Origin: Saccharophagus sp. K07
GTDB taxonomy: Bacteria > Pseudomonadota > Gammaproteobacteria > Pseudomonadales > Cellvibrionaceae
DNA length: 64,000 nt
Assembly (NCBI RefSeq): GCF_014336955.1
Contig: NZ_QRAI01000007.1
Coordinates: 111,490-175,489 of the forward strand
Direction of reading: 5' to 3'
Shown: positions 28,446 to 35,997 of the stretch, one piece after another
Layout: each line of letters starts with the position of its first letter
Position numbering within the stretch: the first letter of the stretch is position 1
Position numbers and translations under genes: made by a program
The notes under the pieces: generated by a model
Told to the model about the DNA's origin: nothing
Seen by the model: only the letters and a program-made list of their open reading frames with translations
Database searches by the model: none

Positions 28446-29084
28446 ATGGTAGGTACGGCCAAACGTTCATCTGCTGCCCTTTTTTCTGACGCCAAAGATC
28501 ATTACAGTCACCGAGTTCGCATAGTTCTCGCGGAAAAAAACGTCGGGGTAGAGGTCATTACGGCTGATCCGCTCGACCTGCCAAAAGAACTTAGCGAAGC
28601 GAATCCCTACAACTCCCTGCCCACTTTAATCGACCGCGATCTGACGTTGTATGAGTCGCGCGTTATGATGGAATACCTGGACGAACGTTTCCCCCATCCA
28701 CCACTGCTGCCGGTTTATCCCGTAGCGCGGGCGGAAATTCGTCAATATATCCATAGGGTGGAGATGGACTGGTGTCCGCTGGTGGATGCGCTGGCGCGCG
28801 ACGGGAAAAATTCCGCTGAGGCGCGCAAAGAGCTGACTGACAGTTTGGTGGCAATCGCACCGATCTTCGCCGATAAACCCTTTTTCATGAGTCCGGACTT
28901 TTCGTTGTTGGATTGCTGTGTTGCGCCTATCTTGTGGCGTCTGCCGGCATTCGGCATCAAGATTCCGTCGACGCGGCAAACTCAGCCTTTGCTGGATTAT
29001 ATGGAACGGGTGTTCAAGCGCGATTCTTTCGTCGCTAGTCTCTCCGACTGGGAGAAGTCCATTCGTCCTGCGTCGCGCACTTAA
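28446..29084 (+). CDS. sspA: Stringent starvation protein A
   Basis: 212 residues with a glutathione-S-transferase fold: N-terminal thioredoxin-like half (SHRVRIVLAEKNV, NPYNSLPTLIDRDLTLYESRVMMEYLDE) and helical C-terminal half. SspA binds RNA polymerase and modulates sigma-70 promoters in stress. The petABC-sspA-sspB order is common in gammaproteobacteria. ATG 28446 follows GTGAGGTCTCG. sspB starts 19 bases downstream. Confidence 0.95.
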   Translation: MVGTAKRSSAALFSDAKDHYSHRVRIVLAEKNVGVEVITADPLDLPKELSEANPYNSLPTLIDRDLTLYESRVMMEYLDERFPHPPLLPVYPVARAEIRQYIHRVEMDWCPLVDALARDGKNSAEARKELTDSLVAIAPIFADKPFFMSPDFSLLDCCVAPILWRLPAFGIKIPSTRQTQPLLDYMERVFKRDSFVASLSDWEKSIRPASRT

Positions 29085-29103
29085 GAGAGGAGGTTAAGCA
29101 GCG

Positions 29104-29511
29104 GTGAATAAATCCAGTATGACGTCCAGCCGGCCCTACTTCATCCGCGCGCTCTACGAGTGGATTGTCGACAATTCCCTCACCCCCTATCTGGTGGTGT
29201 TCGCGCGCGCTGAGGGCGTACAGGTGCCCCAGCAGTACGTTTCCAAAGATGGCCAAATCGTCCTGAACATAGCGCCGCGTGCGGTGATGGGGTTGGATTT
29301 GAGCAATACCGGTGTGCGCTTCAGTGCGCGCTTTGGCGGTGTGCCGACGGACATTTATGTTCCTTGCAATGCCGTCCTCGGTATTTATGCCAAGGAAAAC
29401 GGCCAGGGCATGATGTTTGAACCGGAGCCCAGTTCTCCGGAACCTCCTAAGCCTACTGAACCCGGTCCAGCCGGGGGTGAAAAGCGCCCCAGCCTCAGAG
29501 TTGTGAAGTAG
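29104..29511 (+). CDS. sspB: SspB, ClpXP adaptor
   Basis: 135 residues. SspB delivers SsrA-tagged proteins to ClpXP. The folded domain carries RPYFIRALYEWIVDN and GQIVLNIAPRAV, and a proline-rich linker leads to the ClpX-binding tail LRVVK at the very C terminus, which is intact. GTG 29104, ten bases after AGGAGG, gives an N terminus equal in length to E. coli SspB; ATG 29119 is an alternative. The bases encoding the tail and stop are tandemly triplicated past the gene end. Confidence 0.95.
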   Translation: MNKSSMTSSRPYFIRALYEWIVDNSLTPYLVVFARAEGVQVPQQYVSKDGQIVLNIAPRAVMGLDLSNTGVRFSARFGGVPTDIYVPCNAVLGIYAKENGQGMMFEPEPSSPEPPKPTEPGPAGGEKRPSLRVVK

Positions 29512-29535
29512 AGTTGTGAAGTAGAGTTGTGAAGT
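29497..29535 (+). repeat. Three perfect 13-bp tandem repeats at the sspB stop
   Basis: AGAGTTGTGAAGT is present three times head to tail at 29497-29509, 29510-29522 and 29523-29535. The first copy encodes the C-terminal VVK of SspB and the TAG stop spans the junction of copies one and two. The extra copies are not translated in the sspB frame. Confidence 0.95.
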
Positions 29536-29714
29536 ACAAGGCAGCATGGTCCCGCTGCCGTTCATATAGCGAAAAAGGCCTTTAGGCGGTTTTTAGATTG
29601 CGAAAGGGTCTTACTAAGCCGAAGCGACGGAACCATAGCTGTCATAGAATCTCATACGATAAGTCCACAATCTCGCGTTACATAAATTTAATAACGGCGC
29701 AATCGGAGATACGT

Positions 29715-30332
29715 ATGGGTATTTTGCAACACACGCTCGGCATCCTGTTTAATCCTCAGTCTGAGTGGAAATCCATCCGCAACGACAAAAGTTCCTTCCT
29801 CCAAGTCTTCGTCAGCCACGTACCATTTCTTGCGCTTATCCCGGCGGTTTGCGCTTATATAGGCGTTACGCAAGTGGGCTGGACAGTGGCTAGAGGTGAG
29901 CCTGTGAAGCTGACGGCGGCAAGTGCCGCGTCATTGTGTGCCCTGACCTATGTAGCGCTGCTGGCAGGCATTTATCTGCTGGGCGAGTTTATCAATTGGA
30001 TGTCCAAAACCTACGGTGTTAAGGACGATGCGGAGCGCCGTCACTACGAGGGAACTGCGCTCGCGGTTTATATCTCCACCCCCACGCTGCTTTCTGGAAT
30101 CGTTCTGCTTTACCCCGAGCTCTGGCTGGTTACGGCAGTGATGGGTATCGCGGTGGCCTATTCGGTCTACCTGATTTATCAGGGGATTCCAATTCTGATG
30201 GATATTTCCAAAGATCAGGCTTTTATGTACGCCACGTCAGTGATAACCGTTGGTCTTGTGCTGGCTGTGTCGATTTTGATCGCCACAGTGGTGATTTGGG
30301 GGATGGGAGTAGGGCCTATTTACGTTGATTGA
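29715..30332 (+). CDS. Yip1-family (DUF1282) integral membrane protein
   Basis: 205 residues with about five membrane helices, starting MGILQHTLGILFNPQSEW; that opening, with NP followed by W and a lysine, is typical of bacterial Yip1/DUF1282 proteins. The bacterial function is not established. ATG 29715 is preceded by CGGAGATACGT, a plausible ribosome site. It stands alone, 203 bases after sspB, and ends in a bidirectional terminator shared with the convergent M48 gene. Confidence 0.8.
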   Translation: MGILQHTLGILFNPQSEWKSIRNDKSSFLQVFVSHVPFLALIPAVCAYIGVTQVGWTVARGEPVKLTAASAASLCALTYVALLAGIYLLGEFINWMSKTYGVKDDAERRHYEGTALAVYISTPTLLSGIVLLYPELWLVTAVMGIAVAYSVYLIYQGIPILMDISKDQAFMYATSVITVGLVLAVSILIATVVIWGMGVGPIYVD

Positions 30333-30354
30333 ACCCTGCCTTGATTGATTCACA

Positions 30355-30386
30355 AAATGGGGTCCTCAAAGGCCCCATTTCTATTT
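30355..30386. terminator. Bidirectional terminator between convergent genes
   Basis: AAATGGGG (30355-30362) pairs with CCCCATTT (30373-30380), with an inner CC/GG pair and a TCAAA-type loop. T-rich or A-rich stretches flank both sides, so it can serve both the Yip1 gene and the minus-strand M48 gene. Confidence 0.75.
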
Positions 30387-32309
30387 ATCGAGTCCGTGAC
30401 CCAGTGGCGGGACCGGGCAGTCCAAGCAGTCTGCCACAGCGCGAAACAGCTCGATCTCTTCCTGGGTAATCTTCTTATCTGCTTCCATACAGGCTGCTAA
30501 AGCTTTCAATAAGGTCGGCTTTTCCAGCGGGCGCAGCCGTTGGAGTTGTTTCATCGCAGCGTCGAGAGCAGCGATGGAAAAGGTGCGACTGGCTTCTTTC
30601 TGCAACGCAACACCGGATAAGTGGCGCTCGGCCGCCGCAAGGCTGCCAGCGAATTGCACCTCGCTTTGACCTTGGCAGGCCGCGGTGAGCAGGGTCTGCA
30701 CGGCTTCCTGGAGTTGCGGCAGGCGATGAGTGCCATGAACCGTCTTGTCCTCGCAACCGCTGGTGACTATGCGATAGAGACACCATTCAAACAGGGAGAT
30801 TTTGTCGTCGGCCTTGATCAGCGCCGCCAATTCCTTTTTGAATTCCTGGTACTGGCTGGCGGACAGGGTTTTCAGCGCGGGCATGGCGAGATCCACCACG
30901 CTCAAATAGTCCGCCCTTTGCAGTGCTTTGATGTCGTATTCCAGATCTTTCATGGCTTGCAGAGTCTGCGCATCCAGCGAGGATTGCAGAATTTGCCATT
31001 GGTTGCGCCGACATTCCTGATTGTTCTGGTCCATCAACAGCCAGTAAATCAACGCACGGCAGCTGAAAGGCTCGTGTGCAGCAGCGTAGATGGACTTGGG
31101 CAGTTCCATCAAAAACACTTGCGCGCTCTTGAGGTTTTCTTCGGTCGGATTGCCCACCTGCTCTATGGCGGCGCTCAAGGTGCCGACTTGCGCCAAGCTG
31201 GCGGCTGCTGTCGAAAATCCCGCTGCAGTAGTAGAGGGCTTGGGTTGGATATCGTCGACCGCTGTTTGTGCGGTCGGGGTAATCATGCTGCCATCCCAGC
31301 GCGGCAGAATTTTGCGGATGCGCAGGGGCAGAGGAGGGTGAGTCGCCATCAAACCCCCAAGAGCCGATTTAAGCCCCTGGCCGAAATACATATGGCTGAA
31401 TTCCGAAGCGCGGGCGTTGTGCAAAATGGCATGCTCACTATGACCGCCGATTTTGCGCAGCGCATTGGAAATTCCGGTTGGGTTGCGGGTGAATTGCACT
31501 GCAGAGGCGTCGGCAAGAAATTCCCGTTGGCGACTGACAGCGGCTTTAATCAGATTGCCGAAAAAGATCCCGCAATATCCCAGTACCACTAATGCCAGGC
31601 CCATTCCCACCACCGCACCGTGATTCTTGTTGCGGCTGCGGCTCGAAGACGAACGCAACATATACGAGCCGATCAGGCCGATCAGCAGAATACCGTGCAA
31701 TACCGCCACAAGGCGCAGGTTGAGTTTCATATCGCCGTTGTGGATATGGCTGAACTCGTGCGCGACAACGCCTTGCAGTTCTTCGCGGTTCAATAGCTCC
31801 AGGCAACCGCGGGTGACACCTATGACGGCATTGCGTCTATCCGTTCCGGCGGCAAAAGCGTTGATCCCTGGCTCATCCAGCACGTAAACCGGTGGTACGG
31901 GATTACCCGACGCTATGGCCATTTCCTCCACCACATTGAGCATGCGCCGCTCCAAGGGATCGGTGGTGTTCGCCAGGATCATGCGTCCGTTCAGTGCCTC
32001 GGCGACGCGTCGACCATTACCGCCGAGCTGGAAAAATTTATACAGAGATCCGCCAGCCACAGTCGCCACCACGGCTATGGCGGCGTAGAGCAAAATGCTG
32101 GAATTCAGAGAGTAGAGAAAATGTTCCTTCCAGGGTGTCTGCATATTCTCCACCATGCGCGGAGAGTCGATCGGCCACTGGATAAAGTAAAGGATCATAC
32201 TGATGGCCAGCGCGGTCATCAGAATCAAGGAGATAACCGCCGCCGTCATCAAAACCCCGAGTAAAAGGGTCTTGCGCCGCGCGCGTTCTTGTTCAGCAAA
32301 GAAGTTCAT
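30381..32309 (-). CDS. M48-family membrane metalloprotease with C-terminal TerB-like region
   Basis: 642 residues, far longer than HtpX (about 290). Two membrane helices at about 15-45 and 68-92 precede an M48 domain: zinc motif HEFSH at 184-188 and the third ligand Glu near 263 in RQREFLADASA, with two more helices between. The C-terminal 200 residues are helical, and the stretches IKADDKISLFEWCLYRIV and MEADKKITQEEIELFRAV resemble TerB-like folds. LemA is encoded directly upstream on the same strand, a pairing seen in many bacteria. Role is probably membrane protein quality control, by family inference. Confidence 0.85.
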   Translation of the reverse strand: MNFFAEQERARRKTLLLGVLMTAAVISLILMTALAISMILYFIQWPIDSPRMVENMQTPWKEHFLYSLNSSILLYAAIAVVATVAGGSLYKFFQLGGNGRRVAEALNGRMILANTTDPLERRMLNVVEEMAIASGNPVPPVYVLDEPGINAFAAGTDRRNAVIGVTRGCLELLNREELQGVVAHEFSHIHNGDMKLNLRLVAVLHGILLIGLIGSYMLRSSSSRSRNKNHGAVVGMGLALVVLGYCGIFFGNLIKAAVSRQREFLADASAVQFTRNPTGISNALRKIGGHSEHAILHNARASEFSHMYFGQGLKSALGGLMATHPPLPLRIRKILPRWDGSMITPTAQTAVDDIQPKPSTTAAGFSTAAASLAQVGTLSAAIEQVGNPTEENLKSAQVFLMELPKSIYAAAHEPFSCRALIYWLLMDQNNQECRRNQWQILQSSLDAQTLQAMKDLEYDIKALQRADYLSVVDLAMPALKTLSASQYQEFKKELAALIKADDKISLFEWCLYRIVTSGCEDKTVHGTHRLPQLQEAVQTLLTAACQGQSEVQFAGSLAAAERHLSGVALQKEASRTFSIAALDAAMKQLQRLRPLEKPTLLKALAACMEADKKITQEEIELFRAVADCLDCPVPPLGHGLDK

Positions 32310-32364
32310 AGCGGAATCAATTCACCAAAGTTATCCAGGGGCCCGGCATTGCACCGGGCGATCA

Positions 32365-32961
32365 TCAAAAGGAAACCTTGGGTGCTTGTTGAATGGCGGC
32401 GCGATCTTCGAATTCGAGCAGCTTTGCATCGGTGCTGTGGCCAAACAGATTGGCGAACACCACGGGCGGGAAACTTTGGCGGTAGGAATTGTATTCAGTG
32501 ACTGAGTCGTTAAACGCCTGACGTGAAAATGCCACTTTGTTTTCCGTGGAAATCAGTTCTTCGGACAGTTGCATCATATTTTGATTGGCCTTGAGATCCG
32601 GATAAGCCTCCATCACCACATTCAAGCGGCCAAGTGCGCCAGCCAGAGCATTTTCTGCTCCCGCCAAGCTCTGCATGGCGTCTGCATTGCCCGGATTGGC
32701 GGCGGCTGATTTCAACACGGACAGAGCTGAGTTGCGTGCGGCTATGACGGCTTCCAGGGTTTCTCTTTCATGCGCCATATAACCCTTGGCCGTTTCCACC
32801 AGATTGGGAATCAGATCGTAACGGCGCTTTAATTGCACTTCGATTTGCGCAAATGCGTTCTGAAAGCGGTTTTTCAGTGCAACTAATTTGTTGTAGATGG
32901 AAATGACGTAAAAGATAAGCGCAACAACAATAACCAACGTAACGATGGTTGAAATGCTCAT
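32365..32961 (-). CDS. lemA: LemA-family protein
   Basis: 198 residues. One N-terminal membrane helix (IVTLVIVVALIFYVISIY) is followed by a long helical domain with the family hallmark RRYDLIPNLVETAKGYM and NSYRQSFPPVVFANLFG near the end. ATG 32961 has AAGGGA ten bases upstream and yields the usual N terminus. It precedes the M48 gene by 55 bases in one operon. The cellular function of LemA is not well defined. Confidence 0.93.
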   Translation of the reverse strand: MSISTIVTLVIVVALIFYVISIYNKLVALKNRFQNAFAQIEVQLKRRYDLIPNLVETAKGYMAHERETLEAVIAARNSALSVLKSAAANPGNADAMQSLAGAENALAGALGRLNVVMEAYPDLKANQNMMQLSEELISTENKVAFSRQAFNDSVTEYNSYRQSFPPVVFANLFGHSTDAKLLEFEDRAAIQQAPKVSF

Positions 32962-33201
32962 GACAGAGTTCCCTTTGGTTGGACTAATAAAAGAGTGTGG
33001 CGCAAAACACACCAGGTGCAACTAAACGCAAAGAAAGTCTATCAGAGAAAAAGTCGACCCATGTTGCAAAAAGGGCAGCCAAACCCGTGTTCCGGCATAG
33101 AAATCGTCGGCCATATTGCGAAGACAGCATAGAATCCCAAGTTTCCACGTCCCGTCTATCTGTCTTCATTCCAAATCTGAATTGACCAGCAGGAGGTCCC
33201 T

Positions 33202-34380
33202 ATGAACGATCCTATTGTAGTTGTCGGTATCGCCCGCACCGCCATGGGAGGTATGAGCGGTGTTTTTAGCGAATTATCCGCACCACAGTTGGGAGGTGAG
33301 GCAATCAAAGGTGCAGTGGCCGATGCTGGTGTGGCTCCTGCGGATGTCAATGAAGTTTTGATGGGTTGTGTGCTGCCTGCAGGTCTCGGTCAGGCGCCCG
33401 CGCGTCAGGCGGCTATTGCAGCGGGTTTGCCACAAAATGTGCCCACCACTACGGTCAACAAAGTGTGCGGTTCGGGAATGAAGGCGGTGATGATGGGCGC
33501 AGATGCGCTCACCGTTGGAAATGCGGAAATTGTGGTTGCTGGCGGCATGGAGAGCATGACCAATGCGCCTTACCTGTTAACCAAAGCGCGTTCCGGATAT
33601 CGCCTGGGTCACGGCGAACTGTTAGATCACATGTTCCTCGACGGTTTGCAAAACGCCTATGACGGCAATTTGATGGGGACTTTTGCCGAAGCCACCGCCG
33701 ACAAATATCAATTTACTCGCCAGCAGCAAGACGACTTTGCCATCGCTTCGCTAAACAAAGCCAATGACGCAATTGCCGCAGGGCATTTTGAACGGGAAAT
33801 TGTTCCTGTCACGGTGAAAAGCCGCAAAGGTGAAACCGTGGTCGCGGTGGATGAACAACCGGGCAATGCAAAACCGGAAAAAATTCCTTCACTAAAACCC
33901 GCATTTAAAAAAGATGGCACAGTCACGGCGGCCAATTCCAGTTCTATTTCGGATGGTGCAGCGGCACTGGTGTTAATGCGGCAAAGCACAGCACAAAAAC
34001 GCGGCTTAAAACCCCTTGCGGTCATCAAGGCGCAAACGCAATTCGCACAGGCGCCGGAATGGTTCACCACGGCGCCGGTCGGCGCGGTGAAAAAACTTTT
34101 GGAATTAACCAATTGGTCGGTGAAAGACGTCGACCTGTTCGAAATTAACGAAGCTTTCGCAGTGGTGACCATGGCGGCTATGCGGGATTTGGAAATTCCT
34201 GCCGAAAAGGTCAATGTGCACGGCGGCGCCTGCGCTTTAGGCCATCCCCTCGGTGCATCCGGTGCGCGGATTTTGGTGACCTTGATTGCCGCGTTGCAAA
34301 CTTACGGCAAAAAACGCGGAATTGCCGCGCTCTGTATTGGCGGCGGCGAAGCTACGGCAGTTGCGGTGGAAATTGTGTAG
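33202..34380 (+). CDS. Acetyl-CoA acetyltransferase (thiolase)
   Basis: 392 residues. The biosynthetic-type thiolase family condenses two acetyl-CoA or degrades acetoacetyl-CoA. Catalytic Cys89 lies in NKVCGSGMKAV, the histidine in GGACALGHPLGASGAR, and the second cysteine in LCIGGGEATAV. An AGGAGG lies ahead of ATG 33202. It is monocistronic, divergent from lemA, and ends in a strong terminator. No other lipid or polyhydroxybutyrate gene adjoins, so the exact pathway (PHB, ketone or isoleucine catabolism) stays open. Confidence 0.93.
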   Translation: MNDPIVVVGIARTAMGGMSGVFSELSAPQLGGEAIKGAVADAGVAPADVNEVLMGCVLPAGLGQAPARQAAIAAGLPQNVPTTTVNKVCGSGMKAVMMGADALTVGNAEIVVAGGMESMTNAPYLLTKARSGYRLGHGELLDHMFLDGLQNAYDGNLMGTFAEATADKYQFTRQQQDDFAIASLNKANDAIAAGHFEREIVPVTVKSRKGETVVAVDEQPGNAKPEKIPSLKPAFKKDGTVTAANSSSISDGAAALVLMRQSTAQKRGLKPLAVIKAQTQFAQAPEWFTTAPVGAVKKLLELTNWSVKDVDLFEINEAFAVVTMAAMRDLEIPAEKVNVHGGACALGHPLGASGARILVTLIAALQTYGKKRGIAALCIGGGEATAVAVEIV

Positions 34381-34390
34381 AGAGGAAAAC

Positions 34391-34425
34391 AAAATGCCCC
34401 GGTTTTATCCGGGGCATTTTTATTT
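34391..34425. terminator. Bidirectional terminator between thiolase and dolP
   Basis: AAAATGCCCCGG (34391-34402) pairs perfectly with CCGGGGCATTTT (34409-34420) over a six-base loop and runs into TATTT. The A-rich left arm gives a T-run for the minus strand, so it can end both the thiolase and the dolP operon transcripts. Confidence 0.9.
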
Positions 34426-34441
34426 GGGAGTAATGAACAAT

Positions 34442-35026
34442 TTAGCGTTTTTCGATGTATTCAATAACGCGAACCACTTTTTCCACGCCGCTTACCTGCG
34501 CAGCCAGTCCGCTGACCAAATCGGCTTCTTTGCGCGTCAATAATCCCATCAGATAAACCACGCGATTATCGACTATCACCTTAACGCGTTCGGATTCTAT
34601 ATCGCGATTGGCGAGAATTTTCGCGCGCACTTTGGTGGACAGCCAATTGTCGTTGCGGCGCGCGAAAAACGTCGAACTGCTTTTCACCAACAATTCATTG
34701 TGCACTTGGCGGACTTTGGCAATGGCGCGCGCGGTTTCACCGGCAATTTGGCGCAAATCACTATGTGGTACTTCGCCGGTTAACAGGACCACACCGTTAA
34801 AACTGACGACATTGATACGAGCATCTTGCATGCGCGGATCCGCCTTGCGCAGATTCACTTCGATCAATGTTTCCAATCGTTGGTCGTCGACGTAGGCACC
34901 AAAGGTTCTGCGCCCTGGATCGGGCTGCACCGGACCGTCGTTGGTTGCGTCGAGCATGGTGACGCAACTGCACAGCAGAGTGCAGAACGCTAAGGTAATC
35001 AGGCGAAACGCTGTAAATCGCTGCAT
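34442..35026 (-). CDS. dolP: DolP (YraP), BON-domain outer-membrane lipoprotein
   Basis: 194 residues with a lipoprotein signal peptide; the lipobox LCSC places the acylated cysteine at residue 21. Two BON domains follow (LIEVNLRKADPRMQDARINV and LSTKVRAKILANRDI regions). DolP binds anionic phospholipids at division sites and supports outer-membrane integrity and BAM function. ATG 35026 lies one base after the diaA stop. The order dolP-diaA-yraN-lpoA is conserved from Pseudomonas to E. coli. Confidence 0.94.
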   Translation of the reverse strand: MQRFTAFRLITLAFCTLLCSCVTMLDATNDGPVQPDPGRRTFGAYVDDQRLETLIEVNLRKADPRMQDARINVVSFNGVVLLTGEVPHSDLRQIAGETARAIAKVRQVHNELLVKSSSTFFARRNDNWLSTKVRAKILANRDIESERVKVIVDNRVVYLMGLLTRKEADLVSGLAAQVSGVEKVVRVIEYIEKR

Positions 35027-35027
35027 A

Positions 35028-35612
35028 TCATTCAATTCCAAAAAGTTTGTGGTCGATCAAATCGCTAAGGCAGTAGAGCACCAATAAATGGATTTCGTGG
35101 ATTCGGCTGCGGGAATTGACTGCCGCGCGCAGTTCTATATCTCCCGGCTGTAACATGCGCCCAATCTCGCCGCCGTCGCGCCCGGTCAGGGCGATGACCG
35201 ACAGGCCGCGGTCGTGGGCAGTGTGAATCGCGTGGAGCAGGTTTGGGGTGTTTCCGCTCGAACTCAACACCAGCAAAATGTCCCCCGCTTGCCCGAGTGC
35301 GCGCAGTGGTTTTGCGTAGACGTCGTGGTAGTGCGCATCGGCGACGATCGATGTGTAGGTCGCCAGATTGCCGCCGAGCCAAATGGCGGGCAGGCCGGGG
35401 CGCTCTTTTTCAAACCGGTCGACGAGATTGCAGGTAAATATTTGCGCGAGGGCGGAAGACGGGCCGTTGCCGCAAACCAGAATTTTCTTTTCTTCCAAAA
35501 GGGCCTGTACCAGCCGGTCGGCGGAAGCCTCGATCAGCGGGGCCAATTCTTCGCCCACTTGCATCTTGGCTTCGATACTGCGCTGGAACAGGTTATAGAC
35601 TCTCTGCGACAT
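35028..35612 (-). CDS. diaA: DiaA-like SIS-domain phosphosugar-binding protein
   Basis: 194 residues consisting of one SIS domain (GNGPSSALAQIFTCNLVDRF; LVLSSSGNTPNLLHAIHTA). DiaA binds DnaA and promotes timely initiation at oriC in E. coli; close relatives include GmhA, sedoheptulose-7-phosphate isomerase. Genomic position between yraN and dolP favours DiaA over GmhA. ATG 35612 lies 14 bases downstream of the yraN stop. Confidence 0.9.
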   Translation of the reverse strand: MSQRVYNLFQRSIEAKMQVGEELAPLIEASADRLVQALLEEKKILVCGNGPSSALAQIFTCNLVDRFEKERPGLPAIWLGGNLATYTSIVADAHYHDVYAKPLRALGQAGDILLVLSSSGNTPNLLHAIHTAHDRGLSVIALTGRDGGEIGRMLQPGDIELRAAVNSRSRIHEIHLLVLYCLSDLIDHKLFGIE

Positions 35613-35626
35613 AAAATTTCCGGTGA

Positions 35627-35995
35627 TTAAAACGCGTTGCGCACCCAGTCGATGCGCGCTTGTTTGCCGTCATGTATGACGCCGACAACATCGAAGCGCA
35701 TCGCTTGGCGCGACGAGATTTTTTCGCTCTGTAAATAATGTTGAGAGGCGGAAAGGATTTTGCGCTGTTTAGCCACAGAAACAGTTTCCAGCGGCGAGCC
35801 GTAATCACTGCTTTTGCGCTGCCGCACTTCGACAAACACCAAGGTATCGCCGTCGCGCATGATCAAATCGATTTCGCCGCTTTGGCAGCGGTAATTGCGC
35901 GTGACCAAGCGCAAGCCCTGCTCAAGCAAATAACGTTCGGCGGTGCGCTCACCTTGCTGTCCGATCAGTTGGTGGCGGGTGAGAGAAAAAATCAT
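35627..35995 (-). CDS. yraN: YraN, UPF0102 nuclease-fold protein
   Basis: 122 residues. The family has an endonuclease-like fold related to archaeal Holliday junction resolvases: GQQGERTAERYLLEQGLRLV, then RCQSGEIDLIMRDGDTLVFVEVRQR, with the acidic D/E-x-K-like catalytic pattern. The cellular role is unproven. It starts two bases after the lpoA stop, so is co-transcribed. Confidence 0.92.
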   Translation of the reverse strand: MIFSLTRHQLIGQQGERTAERYLLEQGLRLVTRNYRCQSGEIDLIMRDGDTLVFVEVRQRKSSDYGSPLETVSVAKQRKILSASQHYLQSEKISSRQAMRFDVVGVIHDGKQARIDWVRNAF

Positions 35996-35997
35996 CG

